Assembly: GCF_021730615.1 (NCBI RefSeq)
Contig: NZ_JAJLMN010000001.1
Coordinates: 248,001-312,000, forward strand
Direction of reading: 5' to 3'
Length of the DNA: 64,000 nucleotides
DNA from: Lichenibacterium dinghuense
GTDB lineage: Bacteria > Pseudomonadota > Alphaproteobacteria > Rhizobiales > Beijerinckiaceae
A program made the translations under genes and the position numbers. Each line of letters opens with the position of its first letter. Positions within the stretch are counted from its first letter, which is position 1. The notes under the pieces are model-generated. The model did not search any database and had not been told where the DNA came from. It saw only the letters and a list, made by a program, of their open reading frames with translations. This document shows positions 7,935-16,952 of this stretch, piece after piece.

Positions 7935-9728
7935 GTGAAGATCGTATTCGTGCTCCTGGCCCACAACGCGGCGCCGCTCGTCGCCCGCGTGGCCCGGACC
8001 ATGACGGCCACCGGCCACCGCATGGTGATCCACTACGACGCCAAGGTGCCGGAGGCCGAGTTCACGGCGCTCCGGTCCTCGCTGTCCGGCCTCGGCGACC
8101 GCGTGCGCTTCGCGGCGAGGGTGCGGGTGGGCTGGGGCGAGTGGTCGGTCGTGCAGGCGACCCTCAACGCCGTCGAGGCCATCGCGGAGGCGGGCTGGTC
8201 GCCCGACTACGTGTATCTGATGAGCGCCATGGACTACCCGACGCGCTCGGCGGCGGAGCTCGACGGCTTCCTGGAGCGCAACCGCGGCGACGAGTTCATC
8301 GAGAGCGTGCCCTCCGACACCGTGCGGTGGGTGAAGAGCGGCCCCCAGCGCGAGCGCTACCAGTATCGCTGGTATTTCAACTGGCGCGAGCACCCCCGGC
8401 TCACCGACCGGGCGCTGAAGCTCCAGAAGCGGCTCGGGATGCGGCGGCGCTTCGTGAACGACATGGTGCCCCACCTCGGCTCGCAGTGGTGGGTGCTCAC
8501 CTGGCCGACGCTGCAGGCCGTGATGGAGATCGCGCGCCGACCCGAGGTGCTCCGCTTCTTCCGCACGACGCTCGTGCCCGACGAGCTGTTCTTCCAGACG
8601 CTGGTGCGCCGCGTCGTGCCGGACCACCGCATCATCAACTGCCCGCTGACGCTCTACCAGTTCACGGACTACGGCTACCCGGTGGTCTACCACGCCGACC
8701 ACCTCGACTACCTGACGCGGCAGCGGTTCTTCATGGCCCGCAAGCTGTCGTCGCACGACATGGGCCTGCGCGACCTGCTCGACCCCTACTGGCGCGGCGA
8801 GACGGCGGCGAGGCCCTTCGTCGACGAGGACGTGGGCCTGCGCTCCACCGAATACGACGACTGGCGCCTCGCGCACCGCGAGGGCCCGCCGAACCGGCCG
8901 CTCGCGGGCGGGGGCGAGCGCGGCTGGGCGGCGAACCGCCGCGTCGCCAAGCCCTGCTTCGCGGTGCTGGGCACCAGCACGGCCGAGCTCGGCTTCGCCC
9001 ACCGGGTCCTGTCCCGCGCCGCGAACGTCCGGCTGCACGGACAGCTGTTCCACCCGAGCGCGATCGAGTTCGCGGATCGGGCGGCCGCCTTCGCGTCCTA
9101 CGGGGAGGCCGACGTCGAGATGCGCAACATGTCGGGCGTCGACTTCCTCACAGACGTTGTGCGGGCCGAACCCGACCGCTGGACGGGCTTCCTCCTGCGG
9201 GCCGAGCAGGGCGGCCCCGTCGTCGAGGACCTGGCGGGGCGGCCCGACGTGCGGATCGCGCTGATCGGCGGCGACCCGCTCGTGGCCTTCTCCGAGGTGC
9301 TGGGCGGGCCGCATCCGGCGCTGGGCGCCCCCTTCGACCCGGCCGCGCTCGACGACGTTCCGCCCGAGGCGGCGGCCAACCGCTTCCGCGTCTTCCTCAA
9401 GGCCTTCCACGGCCAGAACGGCGCGTCCGAGCGGCGCTTCAAGGCCGCCGTTGAGGCGCGGCCGAAGGGCTGGGCGCAGCGCTTCGACCCGCGCCGCATC
9501 GGCCCCGACTGGCTGAACCGGCTGGAGAACTGCCTCGGGCTCCGCATCGACATCACGTCCGAAGCGTTGGATGCGGAGCGCGTCGCCGCGGTGGAGGACT
9601 ATCGCGCGCGCCGCCGCCGCGTGGTCGACCTGCTCGTGCGCGGCGGCATCGACCCCGTGGTGTTCGACGTGCTGGGGCACGGGGGCCAGAGCGGGTCCGA
9701 AGTGGCCAACGCCCTGGCGCTCCTGTGA
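7935..9728 (+). CDS. GT14-type beta-1,6-N-acetylglucosaminyltransferase, two-domain
   Basis: A 597-residue protein. Residues 1 to about 290 match the core-2/I-branching (GT14, Branch) fold: KIVFVLLAHNAAPLV at the N-terminus, WGEWSVVQATLNAV, YLMSAMDYPTRS, and a late QWWVLTWPTLQAV segment. The remaining roughly 280 residues form a separate domain like that found on other alphaproteobacterial GT14 proteins. Its FAVLGTSTAELGF and NVRLHGQLFHPSAIEF segments faintly recall sulfotransferases, but without a clear PAPS loop. GTG 7935 is chosen because homology begins there. The stop overlaps the next open frame; the gene belongs to the polysaccharide locus. Confidence 0.82.
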   Translation: MKIVFVLLAHNAAPLVARVARTMTATGHRMVIHYDAKVPEAEFTALRSSLSGLGDRVRFAARVRVGWGEWSVVQATLNAVEAIAEAGWSPDYVYLMSAMDYPTRSAAELDGFLERNRGDEFIESVPSDTVRWVKSGPQRERYQYRWYFNWREHPRLTDRALKLQKRLGMRRRFVNDMVPHLGSQWWVLTWPTLQAVMEIARRPEVLRFFRTTLVPDELFFQTLVRRVVPDHRIINCPLTLYQFTDYGYPVVYHADHLDYLTRQRFFMARKLSSHDMGLRDLLDPYWRGETAARPFVDEDVGLRSTEYDDWRLAHREGPPNRPLAGGGERGWAANRRVAKPCFAVLGTSTAELGFAHRVLSRAANVRLHGQLFHPSAIEFADRAAAFASYGEADVEMRNMSGVDFLTDVVRAEPDRWTGFLLRAEQGGPVVEDLAGRPDVRIALIGGDPLVAFSEVLGGPHPALGAPFDPAALDDVPPEAAANRFRVFLKAFHGQNGASERRFKAAVEARPKGWAQRFDPRRIGPDWLNRLENCLGLRIDITSEALDAERVAAVEDYRARRRRVVDLLVRGGIDPVVFDVLGHGGQSGSEVANALALL

Positions 9729-9757
9729 GGGGCAGCCCGATCGAGGAGGGAGACGCC

Positions 9758-10672
9758 ATGTTGGACGGGTCCATCCGCCGGGCGCTGGCGTCGCTGGCGC
9801 TGGGTGTCGGCCTGCTGTCGTCCGAGGCGGCGCGCGCGGAGGCGCCCTGCCCCGCCGTGCCGGCCCTGACGGTCCGGCGCTACGCGGGCCGCGTCGGCCA
9901 CTACATCGCCGACCTCAAGACCTCGTTCGCCGAGCACGAGCTGTATTCGCCCGCGACCGCGATCACCCGCGCCAACTACCGCGCCGTGCTGGACGGGCTC
10001 CTGAACGGGGCCGGCGTCAACGGCGTGCGGCTGCCGATCGTGCCGGCCTACGGGGCGGAGGCCGACTATCCTCCGCTCTACCGCGACACCTACGCCTACG
10101 CGCGCGGGCTCGGCCTCACGATCTACGCGAGTCCGATGTCGGTCGGCATGAAGCCTTTCGTCGGCTGGTCGGACGATCGCTACGCGTCCTGGATCGCGGG
10201 CTACGCGGCGGCGTTCCGGCCGGACGTGCTGTCGCCCTTCAACGAGGCGGGGCTCGACAACCGGCGCATCGCGCGGATCACCGGCCTCGTGCGCGCCAAG
10301 CTCACGGTGCCGGTTCTGCTGATGGGGCCGGACCGGCAGCACGTCGCCCGCTCGGCGGAGAGCCTCGCGCGCGACCCCGCGGTGGCGGCGCTGTTCGACA
10401 TCGTGGGCTCCCACAACGCCGACCGCGACGAGAGCGCCACCGCCCCGGCCTGGGAAGCGCTGGTCGCGGCCGCGAACGGGCGGCCCGTGTGGTCGAGCGA
10501 GAACCCCGCGCTGTGGAGCCGCGGGCAGGTCGACGGGCTGCCGGGCATGGACCAGGCGGTCGAGGGCGGCGTCGAGGGCGTCGTGGCCTGGATGGCCAAG
10601 CCCGGCCTCGTCGACGGCACCGGGCGCCCCACCGCGAAGGCCTGCGAGATCGCGGCGGGGCTGCTCAGGTAG
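9758..10672 (+). CDS. Secreted glycoside hydrolase-like TIM-barrel protein
   Basis: A 304-residue protein with a signal peptide (hydrophobic core ALASLALGVGLLSS, cleavage after ARAEA). The mature part looks like a clan-A TIM-barrel glycoside hydrolase. Asn-Glu in SPFNEAG is placed like a strand-4 acid/base, and Glu in VWSSENP is placed like the strand-7 nucleophile. The family cannot be assigned; it recalls GH5/GH39-like barrels. ATG 9758 has GAGGAGGG 7 bases upstream, so it is preferred to the open frame from 9725 that overlaps the GT14 stop. In a polysaccharide locus such a protein could trim or release the exported polymer. Confidence 0.65.
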   Translation: MLDGSIRRALASLALGVGLLSSEAARAEAPCPAVPALTVRRYAGRVGHYIADLKTSFAEHELYSPATAITRANYRAVLDGLLNGAGVNGVRLPIVPAYGAEADYPPLYRDTYAYARGLGLTIYASPMSVGMKPFVGWSDDRYASWIAGYAAAFRPDVLSPFNEAGLDNRRIARITGLVRAKLTVPVLLMGPDRQHVARSAESLARDPAVAALFDIVGSHNADRDESATAPAWEALVAAANGRPVWSSENPALWSRGQVDGLPGMDQAVEGGVEGVVAWMAKPGLVDGTGRPTAKACEIAAGLLR

Positions 10673-10702
10673 GTCGCGGGGTTCTCGGAAACCGGACCGG
10701 CC

Positions 10703-11803
10703 TCAGAACCACTGGCCCGGGTTCAGCAGCCCGGCGTCGACGAGGTCGCGCGTGGTGCGGTAGCGGCGGCTCGCGTCCTGCAGCGGGGCGGCGTCGCGCA
10801 GCTTGAGGAGCCCCGGATAGGACGCCAGACCGCCGTCCTTCACGGCCACCGCCGCCTCGTGGCGCGCCGCGACCTTCAGGGTCTCCGGGCCGGCCAGCAG
10901 CGCGTAGCGCAGCACGCAGCCCGTGGGGCTCGAATGCCAGGGCGTGTGCGGGATGTTGAGGTAGGCCGGCACGACGAGGCGCGTGCCCGCCGCGTAGCCG
11001 TAGAACCACTGCCACTTCACCAGGGGCACGCGGTTCAGCGCCGGGCTCTGGCGCGGCTTCGCGCGGTGCAGCGTGCGGCGCTGCAGGCCGCCCCGCACGA
11101 TGACGTTGCGGAACCGCCCCGGATCCAGCGTCACGAAGCCGAAGGCGTCGAAGCGGTCGAGCGCGGACGGCGGCGCGCCCTCGGCCGCGAGGTCGGCGGC
11201 AGGGCGCTCGCCGTACATCTCCACCACCAGGGCGTAGACGTGGTCGCGGCTCTCGGAATCGAGGAACTCGGTGAAGTCCGCGAGGGTGCGGCTCTCGCAG
11301 CGGTAGAAGACGAAGAGGTCGGTGGTCGCCATGGACAGGCACCAGCGCCCGGTCGCGTAGCGGCCGCGCAGCCCGTTGAGCCAGGTGAGCGAGGGGCCGC
11401 CCTCCGCGCCGGGGCGCGGGCGCCAAACGGCGCAGCCGGGCTGAGGGCCGAGATGCGCCGCGAGCCCGCCGTCGCGCGACAGGTCCAGGAACACGAAGTG
11501 CTTGGCGCCGAGCGCGCGGTGATGGGCCAGGAAGGCGTCCGCGAAGGCGTGGTCGCCGTGGTGGGACGCCACCACCACGCAGCCGCGGCCCGGCGGCGCG
11601 GCGGCCGGCCCGGCCTGGAGTTCCAGCGCCCGCAGGCTCAGCCGCGCCTTCAGCCAGGGCCACAACAGCACGGAGGCCACGCGCAGCGGCGCCTGCAGCT
11701 TGGACCAGAAGCCGCCGAGCCGCAGAGACTGGAACACGCGCACGCGGCGCCGCTGGCCCGCCATGGGGCCGCGGTTGGTGTTGACGCGCCGGGGCGGGAT
11801 CAC
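10703..11803 (-). CDS. Glycosyltransferase family 2-like (PF13704/GT92-like) protein
   Basis: A 366-residue protein with a GT-A-like N-terminal half: VVVASHHGDHAFADAFLAHHRALGAKHFVFLDLSRDGG, as in glycosyl transferase family 2 type 4 proteins that begin with a low-number-of-helices KNE/HxxD region, then WCLSMATTDLFVFY where a metal-binding acidic motif would lie. The GTG start at 11803 has GAGGTGA upstream; an in-frame ATG at 11764 lacks a ribosome site. It is the last gene of the minus-strand export operon, 22 bases after the Wza-like gene, and convergent with the TIM-barrel gene. Its donor is unknown. Confidence 0.75.
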   Translation of the reverse strand: MIPPRRVNTNRGPMAGQRRRVRVFQSLRLGGFWSKLQAPLRVASVLLWPWLKARLSLRALELQAGPAAAPPGRGCVVVASHHGDHAFADAFLAHHRALGAKHFVFLDLSRDGGLAAHLGPQPGCAVWRPRPGAEGGPSLTWLNGLRGRYATGRWCLSMATTDLFVFYRCESRTLADFTEFLDSESRDHVYALVVEMYGERPAADLAAEGAPPSALDRFDAFGFVTLDPGRFRNVIVRGGLQRRTLHRAKPRQSPALNRVPLVKWQWFYGYAAGTRLVVPAYLNIPHTPWHSSPTGCVLRYALLAGPETLKVAARHEAAVAVKDGGLASYPGLLKLRDAAPLQDASRRYRTTRDLVDAGLLNPGQWF

Positions 11804-11825
11804 GGCGTCACCTCGACGATCGCGC

Positions 11826-13085
11826 TCAATCCCCGCCCCCGCCGTCCGTGGTGGTGGTCGTGACCACGCCGCGGCGCGTCGCGGTGGTGGTCGTCACGGG
11901 TCCGCGGAAGTCGTAGTAGATGCCGGCGATGCCGCGCATGATCTGCACCGCCTTGCTGAGCTCGACCGCGTCCGCGTTGGTGATCAGCACCGTGTCCTTG
12001 TCCCGCATCTGCACCGTCTGGGCGAGGAAGTAGCCCGCGGCCACGCGCAGATCCAAGTGGTAGATCACGGGCATCGGATCGGGCGCGCCGTCGAGGGCCT
12101 TCAGGCGCGCGTCGTCGGCGGGCAGCAGCCTGCGCAGCAGCGCCTTGGACTCGTAGCGCATCAGGAAGATCTGCCCCACGTTGGCGACGGCGTCGTTGCC
12201 GCCCCCAGCGCGGGCGACGGCCTCGGCCAGCGTCACGCGCTCGACGTTGAAGTCGTACTGCGACACCCGGAGCGCCGCGCCCAGTACGGAGAAGGAGCGC
12301 GGGTTGCGGATCAGCACGACGTTGTCGCCGGGCTCGACGCGGATGTTGTCGCGCGGGTCGTCGATCAGCCGCTGCATCCTGGCCCGCGCCACGCGGCCCC
12401 GGCGCACGAGCTGGACGTCGACGTCGTAGGGCGGGTCCTTGGGGCCGCCGGCCTCGGCGATCACGTCGAGCACGCGCTCGCCCCGCACCGTGATGGGCAC
12501 GAGGCCGGGCTTGCCGACGTCGCCGTTGACCGAGGCGGTGTTCACCGTGGAGCTGACGAGGCTCACGACCACCTGCGGGTCGGTGGCCTTGCCGGCCAGC
12601 GACTTGGCGATGGCGCGGCCCGCCTGCCCCGGCGTGAGGCCCGCGACGTGGACCGTGCCGCCGAAGGGCACCGGCACCGTGCCGTCGAGCTCCACGACCT
12701 GGGACGGCAGGGTCGCGGTGTGGCCGCTCGCCGTCGGCGGCTTGTCGCCGCCCGCGCCGCTCAGCGCCGGCGCCGAGCCGAACAGCGGGATCGGCGCCAC
12801 CTCGAACACCGACGTCGTGATGACGTCGCCGGGCTTCAGGACCAGGGCCGGCCGGTAGACGTCCGCCCCGAGCGACGAAAGCCCCGGGCGGCGGTAGGCC
12901 GACACGGCCCTGGCGATGGCCGGATCGAGGTCGAGGAGGACGTAGCCCGGCAGGCTCGAGGCGGCGCCCTGCGCCATGAACTCGACCGCGGTGGGGGCTC
13001 CGCTCGGCAGGACGGCGCAGCCCCCGAGGGCGCCCGCGAGCAGCGACAAGGCGCAGCCGAACGCCGCTGCCGACCTGACACCCAT
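11826..13085 (-). CDS. Polysaccharide export lipoprotein, Wza/KpsD/BexD family
   Basis: A 419-residue outer-membrane polysaccharide export protein. The signal peptide ends in a lipobox (LAGALGGC). Then come a Poly_export domain (RPALVLKPGDVITTSVFE...VPVPFGGTVHVAGLTPGQA) and SLBB-type beta-grasp repeats (VNGDVGKPGLVPI, LAEAVARAGG). The C-terminus is Thr-rich (TTTTATRR, TTTTTDGGGGD). ATG 13085 has GGAG 11 bases upstream; GTG 13097 abuts that GGAG, so it is less likely. Together with the KpsE, KpsT and KpsM homologues upstream it should form an ABC-dependent capsule or exopolysaccharide secretion channel across the envelope. Confidence 0.88.
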   Translation of the reverse strand: MGVRSAAAFGCALSLLAGALGGCAVLPSGAPTAVEFMAQGAASSLPGYVLLDLDPAIARAVSAYRRPGLSSLGADVYRPALVLKPGDVITTSVFEVAPIPLFGSAPALSGAGGDKPPTASGHTATLPSQVVELDGTVPVPFGGTVHVAGLTPGQAGRAIAKSLAGKATDPQVVVSLVSSTVNTASVNGDVGKPGLVPITVRGERVLDVIAEAGGPKDPPYDVDVQLVRRGRVARARMQRLIDDPRDNIRVEPGDNVVLIRNPRSFSVLGAALRVSQYDFNVERVTLAEAVARAGGGNDAVANVGQIFLMRYESKALLRRLLPADDARLKALDGAPDPMPVIYHLDLRVAAGYFLAQTVQMRDKDTVLITNADAVELSKAVQIMRGIAGIYYDFRGPVTTTTATRRGVVTTTTTDGGGGD

Positions 13086-13247
13086 GGACACGAACACTCC
13101 GATGACGCCGGCGCCCCCGCGCGGCAGACGTCCGCGACCCTTAGATGATTGTTAAGGGTCGGGACGACGGTTGAACAGACGCGCGGGCCGGCCATCCACC
13201 GCCACGGGCGCGCAAAGGCGGCGGGAGCGGCCGAAAGGACACGCCCG

Positions 13248-14582
13248 TCAGCCCGCGATCTGGTCGCGCGCGGCGCCGAGCACCAGGCTGCCGAAGGCGA
13301 ACAGGAGCAGCGCCGACAGGAGCACCGTCAGGGTGGCCTCGACCGGATAGGTGTAGCTCTCGTGCTGGGGCAGGTCGGGCGGGATGAAGTCGACGAGGTA
13401 GTTCTGCTTGGTGGCGGCGTCGGCCCGCGCCACGACGAGCCCCTGCTGGGCCGCCATATAGGCGTTCCTGGCGAACTCCTGCTCCAGCTGGAGCGCCTGA
13501 TAGTCGTTGAGCACCTTGGAATAGGGCTCCGCCCCCGGCGCGCCGCCGGGCGCAGCGGCGGCGCCGGCCGGCTTGTCGGAGGCGAGGCGCCCCTGCTCGG
13601 CCTTGAGCTGGCCTTCGAGCGCGGACACCTTGGCCTTGAGCTGCGTCACGATGGGCGAGTTCGGCGCGAGCTGGCCCGAGGTCGTGGTGAGCTGGGCGCG
13701 CGCGTCGGCGAGCTGGGCCTCGATCGTTCCGACGATGGTGCCGAGCTGGCTCGCGGCGCGGGTGGGGTCCTGGTCGCCCTGCCGGTTCTGGAACTCCGTC
13801 AGGGCGGTGCGGGCCTTGCGCACGCGGTCCTCCTCGCGGCCGAGCTCGGCTTCCGCGAACTTGACCTCGTCGGCGCGGGCGCGGGACGTCAGCTCGTCGA
13901 CCATGTCGTCGGCCGCCTTCACGATGGCTTTGGCGAGGGCCTGGGCGAAGGCGGGGTCGAAGGCGTCGACCTCCACCTTGATGTAGCCGCCGAGGCCCTG
14001 GCTCACCTGCACGCGGGAGCGGAAATAGTCGAGGAAGGTTTCGCGCGACGCATCGGGATCGAGCCGCGACAGCCAATCCATCGAGGGCGCGCTGAACTGC
14101 TTGCGCAGGTCGAGCTCGCGGTCGAGCTTGTCGGCCAGGGTGGAGGAGCGGAGGTACTCGTAGACGATGGTGCCGAGGTCGACCGTGTTGTTCTGCGCCG
14201 TGCCGGTGACGCTCTGCACGAGGCCGGAGGCGAGGCTCGAAGGGCCGCGGTAGGTCTGGTAGGTCAGCTCGAAGTCGGAGGTGTAGCGGGGCGTCGCCAC
14301 GAACAGCGTGTAGAGCGCGGTCAGCAGCGTCGGCAGCAGCACCACGACGGCGAACCAGGCGACCAGACGGCGCGAGCGCGCGCGGCGGCGCTCCACCAGG
14401 GCCACGGCATATTGCGCGGTGGCGGGCCAGCCGACCGCTCCGCCGGGCTCGCGCGCTTCCGCAGGGGGCGGCGCCGGGCCGCGGCGCATCCCGATCACGC
14501 GGCCGGTGCGGTTCGGCGCCACGGCTTTCCCGTCCGGGCCCGATTTGACCAACGCGGTCCCGCCTTCCTCCACGTCGGTCAT
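13248..14582 (-). CDS. kpsE: Capsule export inner-membrane protein KpsE/CtrB family
   Basis: A 444-residue membrane adaptor of polysaccharide ABC exporters. A cytoplasmic Pro-rich N-terminus of about 75 residues precedes the first transmembrane helix (LVAWFAVVVLLPTLLTALYTLFV). A long periplasmic region follows with predicted coiled coils (about residues 235-330), and a second helix near the C-terminus (ATLTVLLSALLLFAFGSLVL). This is the KpsE topology. It overlaps the kpsT stop region by ATGA at its start and lies 162 bases before the Wza-like gene. It should link the KpsMT transporter to the outer-membrane channel. Confidence 0.88.
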   Translation of the reverse strand: MTDVEEGGTALVKSGPDGKAVAPNRTGRVIGMRRGPAPPPAEAREPGGAVGWPATAQYAVALVERRRARSRRLVAWFAVVVLLPTLLTALYTLFVATPRYTSDFELTYQTYRGPSSLASGLVQSVTGTAQNNTVDLGTIVYEYLRSSTLADKLDRELDLRKQFSAPSMDWLSRLDPDASRETFLDYFRSRVQVSQGLGGYIKVEVDAFDPAFAQALAKAIVKAADDMVDELTSRARADEVKFAEAELGREEDRVRKARTALTEFQNRQGDQDPTRAASQLGTIVGTIEAQLADARAQLTTTSGQLAPNSPIVTQLKAKVSALEGQLKAEQGRLASDKPAGAAAAPGGAPGAEPYSKVLNDYQALQLEQEFARNAYMAAQQGLVVARADAATKQNYLVDFIPPDLPQHESYTYPVEATLTVLLSALLLFAFGSLVLGAARDQIAG

Positions 14583-15244
14583 CCCTGCTTGCCAGCCTCG
14601 TGTTCGTCCACCGCTTCGCGCGGATCGGCGAAGGATCGCAGCACCCCGTCGCGCAGCGTGACGGCCACCTCGGCGTGCTGCATCACGAAACGCGGCTGCG
14701 ATGTCGAGAAGATCACCCCGGCGCCGCGGTGGGCCGCCAGCGCGAAGCAGCGCGCCATCACCTCCGGGTCGATCTGGCTCACCTCATCGACGAGATAGCA
14801 GCCGAATGGGATCACAAATGTGGTGGCGGCCTCGAAATTGCGCCGCGTGCCGCCGTCCTGCCCCTTCAAGGGACGGTCGAGCAGCATGTCGGCCCCGGCC
14901 AACGACACGGCCGCCGTCAGGAGGCCGTCGGCGTGGAACCCGTAGGCGCGGGCGAGGAAGCGCAGGTTCTCCACCGCGCTGAGGCCGGGATGCATCAGGG
15001 GCGCCGCGTTGACGGCGGGGGACAGGGTGTCCTCGCCGGTCACCGCCCCGCGGTCGGGCCGGAGGGCGCCGGCGAGGAGCTGCAGCAGCGTGGTCTTGCC
15101 GGCCTTGCGGGGCGCCAGCACGCCGAGCCGCGCGTCGGTGGGCAGGCTGATCGTGCCCGGCAGCAGGACGACGTGCGGCGATGCGCCGACGCGCGGAAAG
15201 CTCTTCGCCGCGTCGATCAGGTGGATCAGTCGTGATCCGGGCAA
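14579..15244 (-). CDS. Divergent KpsT-like polysaccharide ABC ATPase
   Basis: A 221-residue protein of the size and position of KpsT. Walker A is present but unusual (APRKAGKT, residues 44-51), and Walker B is present (CYLVDE, 149-154). The ABC signature LSGGQ/YSSGM is not recognisable: KGQDGGTRR lies there (residues 127-135). The switch-histidine position reads FSTSQ (179-183) instead of VSH. Both Walker lysine and Walker B acids are kept, so ATP may still bind. The start is TTG 15244 with GGAG 6 bases upstream, overlapping the upstream permease stop by 19 bases. It is either an ATPase with altered motifs or a regulatory pseudo-ATPase. Confidence 0.75.
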   Translation of the reverse strand: MPGSRLIHLIDAAKSFPRVGASPHVVLLPGTISLPTDARLGVLAPRKAGKTTLLQLLAGALRPDRGAVTGEDTLSPAVNAAPLMHPGLSAVENLRFLARAYGFHADGLLTAAVSLAGADMLLDRPLKGQDGGTRRNFEAATTFVIPFGCYLVDEVSQIDPEVMARCFALAAHRGAGVIFSTSQPRFVMQHAEVAVTLRDGVLRSFADPREAVDEHEAGKQG

Positions 15245-16767
15245 GGTGCGCTCCGGTAGACGAGGAGGCCCGTGACCAGCAGCCCCACCGTGAACATCGC
15301 GGGGTAGCGCAGGTCGACCAGCCCCACCGGGTAGCCGGCGTCGAAGGCGTGGCGCTCGTGCTCGAGGAGGTGGAGCAGAGGGTTGTACCAGTAGTAGCGG
15401 GCCACCAGCGGCGGCGTCGTGGCGATGGAGAAGTACAGGCCCGAGGTGATGAATAGCCCCCAGGTGAGGAGCTTCTCCACCGTCTTCACGAAGGCCAGCC
15501 GCCGGCCGAGCCCCTCCAGCACGAGGCCGAGCCCGAAGCCCGAGCCGCCCGCCATGGCGAAGACGACGAAGGTCTGCCTCACGTTCGGCACGACGTCGTC
15601 GGCGCCGAGGACCTTCAGCGGCAGCAGCGCCAGCATGCAGAAGGCGAGGTTCAGGAGCAGGCCCCAGCCCGCCTTGGCGAGGCGCAGGTGCATGTCGGTG
15701 ACGCCGGGCCAGGCCGTGGCGCCGCCAGGCCACTTGCCGCCGACCGAAGCGCCCGACCAGGTCGACTGAAAGGCGAACCAGACCGAGAAGCCGGCCAGCA
15801 CGTAGGCCTCGATCGGGATCTGGCCCGGCATGGGCTTCCTGAGGAGGTAGAACATCCAGTAGTGGACGAACACCACCACGGCCGGCCGGACGAGTTCGAC
15901 CAGGACGCCGAGCGCGCTGCTGCGGTGGTGGGCGCGGAGGTCGCGCAGCACCAGCGCGCGCAGCACCATCAGGTGGTCGGTGAGCCGCGGCCGGCGGCGC
16001 GCTCGCGCGATGGCCCTGAGCGTCGCGGCCGTGACGATGGCTTCCACGTCGGCCGGACGCGGCGGCACGGGGGCGGGGGCCGCGGGCTGCGCGACGGCGC
16101 CGACCGCCGCCGGCCGGGGCCTGACCGGCGGCGACGGCACCCCGGCGGGAAGCGGCGCGCCCGCGCCGGCCGCGGTCGGCTCGCCCTCGCGCGCCCGCCG
16201 CAGGGCGAGGTCGGCGCGCAGCCGCTCGCGCTCGGGTTCGAGCGGCCCGCCCGCGCCGGAGCGCGCGATCTGCGCTTCGGCCGCGCCGAGGCCGCCGAGG
16301 GCGAGATGGCAGCGCGCCGCGGCGAGGCACACCGCGGGGTCGTCCGGCCGGAGCGCCAGGGCCTCCTCGACGGCCGCCAGGGCGGGCCGGTGCTGGAGGC
16401 GGCGGCCGAGCGCCGCGGCGAGCTGGAGCCGCAGCGCCACAGCGGCGGGCCGGAGCGCCGCCGCGGCCTTGAGATGGGCGATGCGGCCCCGGCCGTCGTC
16501 GGCCCGCGCGGCGAGGCGGGCGCCGAACAGCGCGGCGCGGAGGTCGGCGGGGTCGAGGCGCGCCGCATCCTCGCAGGCGCGGCGGGCCTCGACGAGGCGG
16601 CCCGCGGCGGCGAGCGCGCGGGCGAGGCAGAGCCGCGGTGCGGCGTCGCCGGGCGCGAGCGCGGCCGCGGCCTCGAAGCGCGCGGCCGCGGCGGCGAAGT
16701 CGCGGCGCCGGAAGGCCGCGACCGCGTCGCGCGCGTCAACCGGAGCGGGGAGTTCCGAAACCGTCAT
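15226..16767 (-). CDS. kpsM: Polysaccharide ABC permease (KpsM) with N-terminal TPR region
   Basis: A 513-residue fusion, about twice the usual KpsM length (about 260). Residues 10-195 are alanine-rich helical repeats of TPR type (FEAAAALAPGDAAPRLCLARAL, PALAAVEEALALRPDDPAVCLAAARCHLALG). A Pro-rich linker lies around 195-235. From about residue 260 an ABC-2-type permease follows (RALVLRDLRAHHRSSALG, then VRPAVVVFVHYWMFYLL and further helices), ending with YYWYNPLLHLLEHERHAFDAGY as in KpsM. ATG 16767 is the first start after which the repeats begin; its ribosome site is weak. It leads the export genes and overlaps the kpsT-like gene. Confidence 0.85.
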   Translation of the reverse strand: MTVSELPAPVDARDAVAAFRRRDFAAAAARFEAAAALAPGDAAPRLCLARALAAAGRLVEARRACEDAARLDPADLRAALFGARLAARADDGRGRIAHLKAAAALRPAAVALRLQLAAALGRRLQHRPALAAVEEALALRPDDPAVCLAAARCHLALGGLGAAEAQIARSGAGGPLEPERERLRADLALRRAREGEPTAAGAGAPLPAGVPSPPVRPRPAAVGAVAQPAAPAPVPPRPADVEAIVTAATLRAIARARRRPRLTDHLMVLRALVLRDLRAHHRSSALGVLVELVRPAVVVFVHYWMFYLLRKPMPGQIPIEAYVLAGFSVWFAFQSTWSGASVGGKWPGGATAWPGVTDMHLRLAKAGWGLLLNLAFCMLALLPLKVLGADDVVPNVRQTFVVFAMAGGSGFGLGLVLEGLGRRLAFVKTVEKLLTWGLFITSGLYFSIATTPPLVARYYWYNPLLHLLEHERHAFDAGYPVGLVDLRYPAMFTVGLLVTGLLVYRSAPCPDHD

Positions 16768-16952
16768 GCCGTGCCGTGTCGAGGACCGCGCACCCTGCCT
16801 CCGCCCCCGGCCGCACGCATGGTCGACCGCTAGCACAACCCATGCCCAGCGTCGATGCGCGGGACAGTGCAGGACGCTGCAGCCGCTGCCGTCGGAGTCG
16901 TATTTTCGCCTCCGAGCATTCACCTTTCGGCGGAGCGATCCGACGGCCGGCG

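Noticed and set aside
7788-9680. Extension of the receiver protein into a 752-residue fusion
   Set aside because: The upstream part is a shadow of the GT14 gene; a GTG with GGAGG starts the receiver domain itself.
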